NCBI GenBank assembly: GCA_005792205.1
Contig: SXSO01000084.1
Location: 1-7,881 of the forward strand
Reading direction: 5' to 3'
DNA length: 7,881 nt
From: Bacteroidota bacterium
GTDB taxonomy: Bacteria > Bacteroidota > Ignavibacteria > UBA10030 > F1-140-MAGs086
Position numbers and translations under genes: made by a program. Numbering within the stretch: position 1 is the first letter of the stretch; each line of letters begins with the position of its first letter. A model generated the notes under the pieces. That model saw only the letters and a program-made list of their open reading frames with translations. It was not told the DNA's origin and searched no databases. This document shows positions 1 through 6,513 of this stretch, piece after piece.

Positions 1-1335
1 ATTGGTTTCACTTTTCCCCAACCAATTTTGATTATCTTGAAGTCCTCCCGCAATTCTATATGGAACACTCATATCATAAGTTATGCGATAAAATTCTCCT
101 GCTGCATATTTATTGAGATGAATCCAAGTTTTTGCAGAGTTAAAAGAAATATAAGCACCACCATCAGTTCCAAGAAGAATTCTTTTAGAATTTTTTGGAT
201 CAAATTCTAATGCATGACAATCGGGATGAATTTTTTTTGCAAACTCTTCGCGAAATGTTTTTCCTCCATCATTTGAAAAGTGAAGTGTAAAACCAAGAAC
301 AAATATTTTTGAAGAATCGTTTGGATCAATTCTAATTTGACTAAAATAAAATGGTCGTGGATTTAATGCATTTACTCTTTCCCAATTTTCACCACCATCA
401 GTAGATTTGAAAATTCCACCTTTTTTACTTTGAACATTATCAATACTTGTTGTTCCTCCTTCATCACTTTGGATAATTGCATAAACTATGTTTGGATTTT
501 TTTCGTAAATAGAAAGACCAATTCTTCCTGTAATTTTTGGAAGTCCATTTTCAAGATTTTTCCAACTTTTTCCTCCATCAGTAGATTTAAAAATTCCACA
601 CACATCTTCTCCATTTGTAACATTTATTCCATATTGAAAACTCCATGGTTTTCTTTGTCTTGCGTAAAGAACTGCATAAACTACATTTCCATCATTTGGA
701 GAAACTACAACATCTCCGCATCCAACTATATCAGAAAATTTTTTGTTGAATAAAATTTTTTCCCAACTTTTTCCTCCATCATTTGTTTTGAAAAGTCCTC
801 GTTCAGAATTTTTATTCCACAAATCTCCCATTGCTGCAACATAAATAATGTTTGTATCTTGCGGATGAATCACTATGCGAGAAATAGTTTTAGTTTCTTT
901 AAGTCCCATATTTTTCCAGCTACTTCCACCATCATTAGAAAAATAAATTCCATCTCCCCAACTTGAACTATTTCTATCATTTGCCTCTCCTGTTCCAATC
1001 CAAATATGTTTTGGATTTATTTTTGAAACTGCTATATCTCCAATTGCAGCAACATTTTCTTTTTCAAAAATTGCTAAATAGGTTGCACCATCATCAGTTG
1101 TTTTCATAACTCCACCAGTTCCAAGTGCAATATAATGTGTAAAAGAATCGTTTGGATCAAATGCAATATCAGAAACTCTTCCTCCCATAATCGCAGGACC
1201 AATACTGCGAGCAGAAAAACTGTGAAAAAGTGTTTCAAGTTTTTTTACTTTAATGGAATCAAAAAAACTTTTTTCTGACTTTACATTCACAATAAAATAA
1301 ATGAATAGGAATAAATAAATAATTGTTTTATACAT
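1..1335 (-). CDS. Secreted Asp-box (BNR/VPS10-type) beta-propeller protein, 3' end missing
   Basis: The reading frame is open from ATG at 1335 to the window edge, giving 445 residues with no stop; the C-terminus lies outside. Residues 1-20 form a signal peptide (Lys3, then a hydrophobic stretch rich in Ile/Leu/Phe, likely cut after VKS) with no lipobox Cys, so export to periplasm or outside is expected. Asp-box motifs of the S-x-D-x-G-x-x-W type occur at residues 133-140, 184-191, 251-258, 311-318 and 354-361 (last with Phe for Trp), plus a degenerate TTDDGATY at 79-86. These mark turns of beta-propeller blades as in sialidases and sortilin/VPS10 domains. The GGLQDNQNW motif at 430-438 and the early SIGPAIMGGRVSDIAFDP segment (44-61) are typical of large 'glycosyl hydrolase, BNR repeat' proteins of Bacteroidota and Ignavibacteria, often 900-1100 residues. 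Enzymatic activity is unproven for most of that family; a binding or protease-like role is equally possible. It diverges from the dehydrogenase operon and has no evident functional tie to it. Confidence 0.88.
   Translation of the reverse strand, partial: MYKTIIYLFLFIYFIVNVKSEKSFFDSIKVKKLETLFHSFSARSIGPAIMGGRVSDIAFDPNDSFTHYIALGTGGVMKTTDDGATYLAIFEKENVAAIGDIAVSKINPKHIWIGTGEANDRNSSSWGDGIYFSNDGGSSWKNMGLKETKTISRIVIHPQDTNIIYVAAMGDLWNKNSERGLFKTNDGGKSWEKILFNKKFSDIVGCGDVVVSPNDGNVVYAVLYARQRKPWSFQYGINVTNGEDVCGIFKSTDGGKSWKNLENGLPKITGRIGLSIYEKNPNIVYAIIQSDEGGTTSIDNVQSKKGGIFKSTDGGENWERVNALNPRPFYFSQIRIDPNDSSKIFVLGFTLHFSNDGGKTFREEFAKKIHPDCHALEFDPKNSKRILLGTDGGAYISFNSAKTWIHLNKYAAGEFYRITYDMSVPYRIAGGLQDNQNWLGKSETN
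311..618 (-). repeat. Coding repeats: near-identical Asp-box units 180 bases apart
   Basis: Two Asp-box units inside the propeller gene are conserved at DNA level. Bases 391-420 and 571-600 match at 26 of 30 positions, including 13 identical bases in a row, and lie exactly 180 bases (60 codons) apart. They encode GIFKSTDGG(E/K)-x-W. Weaker copies sit near 250-280 and 760-790. This is internal protein repetition, not a mobile or intergenic repeat. Confidence 0.6.
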
Positions 1336-1353
1336 AGTAAAAATTAAGTTTTG

Positions 1354-1361
1354 CAAATTTA
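1354..1361 (-). promoter_or_regulatory. Possible Bacteroidota-type -7 promoter element for the Asp-box gene
   Basis: The minus strand reads TAAATTTG here, an exact match to the Bacteroidota -7 consensus TAnnTTTG, 18 bases upstream of the start codon at 1335. It would give a leader of roughly 10-15 bases. No convincing -33 TTTG lies at the usual spacing, and an 8-base AT-rich match can occur by chance in this sequence, so support is weak. The 1336-1434 region must hold promoters for both divergent genes. Confidence 0.25.
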
Positions 1362-1434
1362 AAAATTTAAAATGACTTTTTATGTTACTAAATTCCATAA
1401 AAAAATATGCTTATATTTTAAAAAAAATTTTAGT

Positions 1435-2463
1435 GTGAAATCAGTTTATTTCAATAGTTTTGGTGATAGCAGTGTTTTACAATTTGGAGAATTTCCAACT
1501 CCGAAAATAAATGACAATGAGGTTTTAATCCAACTAAAAGCTGCCTCACTAAACCATTTGGATATTTGGGTAAGAAGTGGAACACGAGAAAAAAATATTC
1601 CTCTTCCCCACATTACAGGAAATGATGGAAGTGGAATTGTAAGTGAAATTGGAAAAAATGTTTCAAATATAAAAGTTGGAGATAAAGTTTTAATAAATCC
1701 CGGTTTAAGTTGCGGAAATTGTATTTATTGCAAAAATAAAAAAGAAAACTTATGTACAGAATATAGAGTTCTTGGAACAAAAGAAAATGGAACACACTGT
1801 GAATTTGTAAAACTTCCTGAACAAAATGTTTTTCCAATTCCAAGTGAATTAAATTTTATTGAAGCAGCATCAATTCCACTTGTGTTTTTAACTGCATATC
1901 ATATGTTGATTACACTTGGAAGTTTACAAAATGGAGAAACTGTTTTAATTCATGGAGCAGGAAGTGGTGTTGGAATTGCAGCAATTCAAATTGCAAAATT
2001 GTTTAATGCAAATGTAATTACAACTTCAGGAAGTGATGAAAAACTTCAAAAAGCAAAACAACTTGGAGCAGATGAAATTATAAATTACAAAGAAAAAAAT
2101 TTTTTTGATGAAATAAAACATATAACACAAAAAAAAGGTGTTGATGTTGTGTTTGAACACATTGGAGGAAATATATTTGAAAAAAGTATTTTACTTCTTC
2201 GCAAAGGAGGACGACTTGTAACTTGTGGAGCAACAATTGGTTATGATACAAAACTTGATTTAAGATATTTGTATTCTCGTCATCTCACAGTTTTCGGTTC
2301 ATTTATGGGAACAAGTATTGATCTAAAAAATGTTTTGCAATTATTTGAAGAAAAGAAATTAAAACCAATTATAGATTCTGTTTTTCCATTAGAAAAAACA
2401 AGTGAAGCACACAAACGAATGGAAAGTAGAAACCATTTTGGAAAAATAGTTTTAGAAGTTTAA
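1435..2463 (+). CDS. Zinc-containing MDR-superfamily alcohol/quinone dehydrogenase-like protein
   Basis: This is a cytoplasmic medium-chain dehydrogenase/reductase of 342 residues from GTG 1435. An N-terminal GroES-like domain (about 1-130) carries a structural-zinc lobe, with Cys93, Cys96, Cys99 and Cys107 in the classic C-x2-C-x2-C-x7-C spacing. A Rossmann domain follows, with the nucleotide loop HGAGSGVG at 173-180. The usual catalytic-zinc ligands look replaced: the Cys46 position is Asn40 in SLNHLD and the GHE motif reads GND (62-64). The protein therefore resembles zinc-lobe-bearing quinone-oxidoreductase-like members; its substrate cannot be told. A frame-continuous ATG at 1372 would add 21 residues (MTFYVTKFHK...), rich in Lys and Phe and unlike the family. 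The GTG start gives MKSVYFNSFG, which matches how family members begin (MKA-like), so I prefer it; neither start has a Shine-Dalgarno. The stop is 15 bases before the ornithine carbamoyltransferase start, so the two are probably co-transcribed. Confidence 0.85.
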   Translation: MKSVYFNSFGDSSVLQFGEFPTPKINDNEVLIQLKAASLNHLDIWVRSGTREKNIPLPHITGNDGSGIVSEIGKNVSNIKVGDKVLINPGLSCGNCIYCKNKKENLCTEYRVLGTKENGTHCEFVKLPEQNVFPIPSELNFIEAASIPLVFLTAYHMLITLGSLQNGETVLIHGAGSGVGIAAIQIAKLFNANVITTSGSDEKLQKAKQLGADEIINYKEKNFFDEIKHITQKKGVDVVFEHIGGNIFEKSILLLRKGGRLVTCGATIGYDTKLDLRYLYSRHLTVFGSFMGTSIDLKNVLQLFEEKKLKPIIDSVFPLEKTSEAHKRMESRNHFGKIVLEV

Positions 2464-2478
2464 TTTAAAAAATAATCT

Positions 2479-3426
2479 ATGACAAAAAATAAAAACCAAA
2501 CTTTAAAAGAAAGAGATTTTCTTTCAATTTTAGATTTTTCAACTGAGGAAATTTTTAAAATATTTTCTCTTGCAAAATCAATGAAAAAAAATCCAAAAAA
2601 ATATAGTAAAACTCTTGACGGAAAAATTTTGATGCTCATATTTGAAAAACCATCTCTTCGCACACATGTTACATTTGATGTTGGAATTAAACAACTTGGT
2701 GGTGATTCGCTTTTTTATGCATCTTCAGAAAAAAATAGAATTGGTGTACGTGAATCATTTTATGATGTTGCAAAAAATTTGGAACGAATGGTAAATGGAA
2801 TTATGATCCGTACATTTGGACATAATGTTTGTGAGCAATTATCAGAACACGCAAATATTCCTATAATAAATGGATTGACAGATTTAGAACATCCTTGTCA
2901 AGCAATTGCAGATTATCTTACAATTTCAGAGTTTAAAAAAGATTTATCTAAAACAAAACTTGCTTTCATCGGAGATGGAAATAATGTTGCACATTCATTG
3001 ATGCTAACTGCTGCAAAAGTTGGAGGAAATTTTGCACTTGCAACACCAATTGGATATGAAGCAAATCAAATGATAATTGATAGCGCAAAATCAGTTGCAA
3101 AAAAAACGGGAGCAAAAATTATTACAACAAACGATCCAATGGAAGCATCTAAAAATGCTGATGCAATTTATACTGATGTTTGGGCAAGTATGGGACAAGA
3201 AACTGAAACAGAAAAAAGGAAAAAAATTTTCCTTCCATATCAAGTCAATTCCAAATTGGTGAAGGAAGCAAAAAATGATTATTTATTTATGCATTGTCTT
3301 CCTGCACATCGCAATGATGAAGTTACTGACGAAGTTATTGATTCAAAAAATTCTGTTGTATTTCAAGAAGCAGAAAATCGACTTCATGCTCAAAAATCAA
3401 TTATGTATGAATTGTTGAGAGATTAA
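2479..3426 (+). CDS. argF: Ornithine carbamoyltransferase
   Basis: This enzyme catalyses carbamoyl phosphate + L-ornithine to citrulline + phosphate, or the reverse in catabolism; it acts in the cytoplasm, normally as a trimer or larger. The 315-residue length is normal. The carbamoyl-phosphate loop is SLRT at 59-62 (instead of STRT, a variant I know from some other bacterial OTCs), in FEKPSLRTHVTF. HPCQ lies at 138-141. The ornithine side is canonical: GDGNNVAHS at 165-173 with Asn168/Asn169, DVWASMG at 233-239 (SMG loop) and HCLPAHR at 272-278 with catalytic Cys273. These residues argue against N-acetylornithine or oxamate transcarbamoylases. The residue after SLRT is His63, where Arg is usual. 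Carbamate kinase follows after 46 bases, which favours a catabolic role (arcB-like); the sequence alone does not separate ArgF from ArcB. The ATG start is preceded only by an A/T-rich leader. Confidence 0.95.
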   Translation: MTKNKNQTLKERDFLSILDFSTEEIFKIFSLAKSMKKNPKKYSKTLDGKILMLIFEKPSLRTHVTFDVGIKQLGGDSLFYASSEKNRIGVRESFYDVAKNLERMVNGIMIRTFGHNVCEQLSEHANIPIINGLTDLEHPCQAIADYLTISEFKKDLSKTKLAFIGDGNNVAHSLMLTAAKVGGNFALATPIGYEANQMIIDSAKSVAKKTGAKIITTNDPMEASKNADAIYTDVWASMGQETETEKRKKIFLPYQVNSKLVKEAKNDYLFMHCLPAHRNDEVTDEVIDSKNSVVFQEAENRLHAQKSIMYELLRD

Positions 3427-3472
3427 AAATCCGTGAAAAATAAATCTCAACTTTAATTTGTAAAAAAATTTT

Positions 3473-4420
3473 ATGAATAAACTTGCCATTATTGCAATCG
3501 GTGGAAATTCTTTAATTCGCAATGGAGAAAAAGGAACTACTGATGAACAAATCAAAAATGCTGAAAAAACTTTTTCTCACATTTCTGAAATCTTAAAACT
3601 TGGATTTCGCGTTGTTATTACTCACGGAAATGGTCCACAAGTTGGAAATCAATTGTTACGAACTGAAGCAGGAGAAAAAGTTTTCAATATTCCTTTGGAA
3701 CCACTTGACGTATGTGTTTCTGATACACAAGGAACAATTGGTTATATTCTTCAGCAAACATTTGAAAACGTGTTGAAGAAAAAAAAACTTCATTACAATA
3801 TAATTTCAATTATAACACAGTGTATTGTGGATGAAAACGATTCTGCTTTTTGGTTCCCATCAAAACCAATTGGACCATTTTATACAAAAGAAGATGCTGA
3901 AAAAAAGATTTCTGAATTAAAATGGATTATGAAAGAAGATAGTGGAAGAGGATTTCGTCGTGTTGTAGCATCACCAAAACCAATTGATATTGTTGAAGTT
4001 GAGGCAATAAAAAGTTTGTTAGAAAATAACTTTATTGTAATTGCATGTGGCGGTGGTGGAATCCCTGTAATTCAGAAAAATAAAAATTTAGTTGGAGTAG
4101 AAGCCGTAATTGATAAAGATAGAGCATCTTCATTTCTTGCAAAAAAATTAAACGCAGATTATTTTATTATTTCAACTGATGCTGATAAAGTTTATCTTAA
4201 TTATAAAAAGGCAAATCAAATTGCTTTGGATAAATTAACTGTTGTAGAGGCAAAACAGTTTTTGAGTGATTGGCAATTTCCTGCAGGAAGTATGGGACCA
4301 AAAATTGAAGCAGCAATTGATTTTGTTTCAAGTAAAGAAAAAATTTGTATCATTACTTCTCCCGAAAATATTTTTAATTCATTGAAAGGAAAAGAAGGAA
4401 CAAAAATTGTATTTAGTTAA
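3473..4420 (+). CDS. arcC: Carbamate kinase
   Basis: This cytoplasmic kinase converts carbamoyl phosphate + ADP to ATP + carbamate (which decays to CO2 and NH3), the ATP-forming step of citrulline or arginine fermentation. The 315-residue length is typical. Amino-acid-kinase family motifs appear in order: AIGGNSLIR at 8-16, THGNGPQVG at 50-58, SDTQGTIGY at 83-91, the GRGFRRVVASPKP segment at 158-170, CGGGGIPV at 192-199, AVIDKDRAS at 211-219, STDADKVY at 234-241 and AGSMGPKIEAA at 271-281. The last motifs bind nucleotide and close the active site, and none looks damaged. It is the last gene of the run with the dehydrogenase and ornithine carbamoyltransferase, and is followed by a strong hairpin about 80 bases after its stop. 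Pairing with the upstream transferase strongly suggests the two work in sequence from citrulline. Confidence 0.96.
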   Translation: MNKLAIIAIGGNSLIRNGEKGTTDEQIKNAEKTFSHISEILKLGFRVVITHGNGPQVGNQLLRTEAGEKVFNIPLEPLDVCVSDTQGTIGYILQQTFENVLKKKKLHYNIISIITQCIVDENDSAFWFPSKPIGPFYTKEDAEKKISELKWIMKEDSGRGFRRVVASPKPIDIVEVEAIKSLLENNFIVIACGGGGIPVIQKNKNLVGVEAVIDKDRASSFLAKKLNADYFIISTDADKVYLNYKKANQIALDKLTVVEAKQFLSDWQFPAGSMGPKIEAAIDFVSSKEKICIITSPENIFNSLKGKEGTKIVFS

Positions 4421-4497
4421 ATTTATTATATCAAATAAACTTCTCGTAATAAATTTTAGTTTAAATTAAATTTCATTACTGATTTGTTCTTTGAATA

Positions 4498-4541
4498 AAA
4501 TTAAAAAAGATTTTACAAAACTGTAAAATCTTTTTTAATTT
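4498..4541. terminator. Bidirectional hairpin terminator between arcC and tRNA-Ser
   Basis: Arms 4498-4517 and 4522-4541 are perfectly complementary over 20 bp around the 4-base loop AAAC. The outer stem is A-tract against T-tract, so either strand ends the hairpin in a run of T (4531-4536 on plus; the complement of 4503-4508 on minus). It sits between converging units, after arcC on plus and just past the tRNA 3' end on minus, where a shared intrinsic terminator is expected. The stem is A/T-rich with only two G-C pairs. Confidence 0.85.
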
Positions 4542-4545
4542 CTTG

Positions 4546-4627
4546 CGGAGAGCAAGGGACTCGAACCCCCACGTCCTTGCGGACGGCAGTTTTCAAGACT
4601 GCTGCCATACCATTAGGCGAGCTCTCC
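4546..4627 (-). tRNA. tRNA-Ser (anticodon UGA)
   Basis: The cloverleaf folds fully on the minus strand. The acceptor stem GGAGAGC (4627-4621) pairs with GCTCTCC (4553-4547), with discriminator G at 4546 as expected for bacterial tRNA-Ser. The D-arm stem is GCC/GGC with GG in the loop. The anticodon stem GCAGT/ACTGC encloses loop CTTGAAA, with anticodon TGA at plus positions 4593-4595. A long class II variable arm, CGTCC-GCAA-GGACG (4585-4572), separates Ser from most other tRNAs. The T loop is TTCGAGT. The 3' CCA is not encoded (the next bases are C, A, A), so it must be added after transcription. It reads UCA and likely other UCN serine codons. It starts 51 bases after the ftcD stop on the same strand. 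Confidence 0.97.
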
Positions 4628-4638
4628 AAAAAATGGAA

Positions 4639-4647
4639 CGAAATATA
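4639..4647 (-). promoter_or_regulatory. Possible -10-like element upstream of tRNA-Ser
   Basis: The minus strand reads TATATTTCG here, 11 bases before the mature tRNA 5' end. It resembles both a sigma-70-like -10 (TATATT) and a one-mismatch Bacteroidota TAnnTTTG. No upstream box at standard spacing is clear. If it is not a promoter, the tRNA would be transcribed by read-through from ftcD, since I see no terminator between them. Confidence 0.25.
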
Positions 4648-4672
4648 CAAATAGTTTTTCAAATTAGTTTTT
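4648..4672. repeat. Short tandem duplication between ftcD and tRNA-Ser
   Basis: CAAATAGTTTTT (4648-4659) is followed at once by CAAATTAGTTTTT (4660-4672). The two units are identical apart from one extra T. The repeat fills half of the 51-base gap between the ftcD stop and the tRNA. It may be simple slippage or a duplicated leader; no function can be assigned. Confidence 0.55.
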
Positions 4673-4678
4673 AAAAAA

Positions 4679-6346
4679 TCAAATTACTTTGCTCAAAATT
4701 TTTCTAATTTCCTTTTGTAATTTTCTATTTTCTTTAACAATATTTTCAACTTTATTTTTCATTTCATAACAAAACTTTTTATCTGATAAATTCTTTAAAT
4801 TGATTTCAACATTCATTTGTGCTCCACCAATTGCTGAATTTAAACAAAGTGCTGCAACTCCACTGTCACTTGCTGAATTTTTATTTCCATATTTCGCAAC
4901 AAGCTTTGTCAAATGCAATGTCTCTAAACTTTTTTCCATTGTATTAAGTGGAACAATTGCTGCATATTTTGTTGCTTCTTCAATTGCATTATTTCGTAAT
5001 AAAATTTCCTTTTCATTTTTTTTCGGCAAACGAACTGCATCCATAACTTTGTTAAACGCATTAGTATCTTCATCTACTAAAAAAAGAAATTCAGATTTAA
5101 GTTTTTGAAATTCTTCAGATAGGTTTTTCATTCTATCAAAATATTTTTCGTATCCTTTTTTTCCAAAAGTTAAATTTGCGACCATTGAAGAAAGTGCTGA
5201 TGATATTGCTCCAAGTAATGCTGCAACACTTCCACCTCCAGGAGCTGGAGAATCAGTTGAGAGTTCATCTATAAAATCATTTACTGAAAAATTATTTAAA
5301 GATTTTATATTTTCTTCCAAAACATATTCAATAATTTTTTTCTTTGGATCAAATTTTGTAACATCATTTAATCCAAGTGATTGAATCGCAATTTCAATGA
5401 TTTCTTTTTCAGGAATTCCAGTAGATTTATTTTGTTTATTTAAATAAAATTTTCCCGTTTCTAACATTGCATCTTTTGGAATAAGCCCAATAATTTCACT
5501 CCCAGTAACTCTTACTCCAATTTTTTCTGCTTCTTTAACACATTCTTCGAATGCAATATGAGTTGGTGTAATTTTGTAATTTGTAAGATTGATAGAAACT
5601 TGTGCACGATTATATTCTTCTATAACCCATCCAACTGCTTTTACTGATTTAAGTATTCCGAGAATTTTTATTGATTCTCCATTTTCATTGCGAATTATAT
5701 TTCCATTTTTATCTCTTTTTGCTCTTCCTTGTTCACGAATATTGAATGCAATTTCGTTTGCAAGTTTTTTATCCTTTGTATTGAGATTTACATTGTATGC
5801 TATTAAAAAATCACGAACACCAATAACTGTTGCTCCACTTTTTTCGTTGAAAGTTTTTGGACCAAAATCTGGTTTCCATTCTTTAAGTTTAATTTTTTCT
5901 TCCAATCCTTCATATTCACCTTTACGAATATCTGCAAGATTTTTTCGTTGCGGAAAAGTTGCAGCATATTCATAAAGATATACGGGAATTTGCAATTTAT
6001 CTCCAACCATTTGCGCAACTTCCCTTGCAATTTCTACACACTCTTCAATTGAAACTTCTGAAATTGGAATAAAAGGACAAACATCAGTTGCTCCAATTCG
6101 TGGATGCTCTCCTTTATGTTTTCGCATATCAATCAACATTGATGCTGTTTTTATTGAATTAAATGCTGCAATTTTTATTGCAACAGGAGTTCCTACAAAT
6201 GTAAAAACAGTTCTATTTGTTGCACTTCCACTGTCAACGTCTAAAAGTTTTACATCATTTACTTCTTCAATTGACTTTGCAATTGCATCAAGTATTGACT
6301 TATCTTTTCCTTCAGAAAAATTTGGAACACACTCAATTAATTTCAT
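4679..6346 (-). CDS. ftcD: Bifunctional glutamate formimidoyltransferase / formimidoyl-THF cyclodeaminase
   Basis: FtcD transfers the formimino group of formiminoglutamate to tetrahydrofolate, then cyclises the product to 5,10-methenyl-THF with release of ammonia. It links histidine breakdown to the one-carbon pool in the cytoplasm. The 555 residues match the length of fused mammalian FTCD (about 540). The N-terminal transferase half opens with CVPNFSEG (6-13) and has KHKGEHPRIGATDVCPF (76-92), where His81 matches the catalytic His82 of the pig enzyme. The second transferase subdomain runs to about residue 325. The cyclodeaminase domain (about 350-555) has SPAPGGGSVAA (366-376) and ASDSGVAAL (492-500), both family hallmarks. 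Both halves look intact. Unlike split bacterial versions, the two activities are fused. No hut gene is adjacent. Formiminoglycine from purine breakdown is an alternative substrate that sequence alone cannot exclude. It has its own upstream region after the terminator of the next gene, so it may be transcribed independently. Confidence 0.94.
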   Translation of the reverse strand: MKLIECVPNFSEGKDKSILDAIAKSIEEVNDVKLLDVDSGSATNRTVFTFVGTPVAIKIAAFNSIKTASMLIDMRKHKGEHPRIGATDVCPFIPISEVSIEECVEIAREVAQMVGDKLQIPVYLYEYAATFPQRKNLADIRKGEYEGLEEKIKLKEWKPDFGPKTFNEKSGATVIGVRDFLIAYNVNLNTKDKKLANEIAFNIREQGRAKRDKNGNIIRNENGESIKILGILKSVKAVGWVIEEYNRAQVSINLTNYKITPTHIAFEECVKEAEKIGVRVTGSEIIGLIPKDAMLETGKFYLNKQNKSTGIPEKEIIEIAIQSLGLNDVTKFDPKKKIIEYVLEENIKSLNNFSVNDFIDELSTDSPAPGGGSVAALLGAISSALSSMVANLTFGKKGYEKYFDRMKNLSEEFQKLKSEFLFLVDEDTNAFNKVMDAVRLPKKNEKEILLRNNAIEEATKYAAIVPLNTMEKSLETLHLTKLVAKYGNKNSASDSGVAALCLNSAIGGAQMNVEINLKNLSDKKFCYEMKNKVENIVKENRKLQKEIRKILSKVI

Positions 6347-6361
6347 AAAATAAAATTTTAA

Positions 6362-6380
6362 AAATTTATATAATAAATTT
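6362..6380. promoter_or_regulatory. Operator-like palindrome upstream of ftcD
   Basis: AAATTTAT (6362-6369) and ATAAATTT (6373-6380) form a perfect 8-bp inverted repeat around ATA, 16-34 bases upstream of the ftcD start, where a promoter or operator is expected. It consists only of A and T in an A/T-rich region, so chance is a real alternative. No regulator gene is nearby. Confidence 0.22.
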
Positions 6381-6445
6381 ACTCGTTAATAAAATATTAC
6401 TTTTTCTTTTATAATTATTATTCAAAACATTTTCCCAACTCGTAT

Positions 6446-6488
6446 AAAAAACATAGAAGACAATGAAAATTTATATTCATTGTCTTCT
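6446..6488 (-). terminator. Intrinsic terminator of the cyclic-DPG-synthetase-like gene
   Basis: Arms 6455-6467 and 6476-6488 form a perfect 13-bp stem (AGAAGACAATGAA and its complement) with an 8-base loop. On the minus strand, six T residues follow 3 bases after the hairpin (complement of 6446-6451). The hairpin begins 25 bases after the stop codon at 6514. The plus side has no comparable T run, so it should act on the minus strand. This separates the upstream gene from ftcD as a transcription unit. Confidence 0.75.
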
Positions 6489-6513
6489 TATTTATAAATA
6501 AAATGGACCAAAA

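Noticed and set aside
28..753. Plus-strand open frames at 28-210 and 430-753
   Set aside because: They are antisense to the Asp-box gene, whose frame is open for 445 codons with clear repeated motifs. The plus-strand translations show no domain-like pattern.
1613..2663. Minus-strand open frames at 1613-1843 and 2460-2663
   Set aside because: They are shadows of the dehydrogenase and ornithine carbamoyltransferase genes, Phe/Leu-rich as expected from the complement of A-rich coding sequence.
3427..3472. Possible regulatory element between argF and arcC
   Set aside because: The 46 bases are A/T-rich with no hairpin, T-run or promoter-like pair, so I treat this as an ordinary intra-operon gap.
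4421..4497. Possible small RNA or gene after arcC
   Set aside because: No reading frame, stem or conserved motif is visible before the terminator.
4800..5975. Plus-strand open frames at 4800-5108 and 5589-5975
   Set aside because: They lie antisense within ftcD, whose catalytic motifs are intact throughout. Their composition reflects the complement of that gene.
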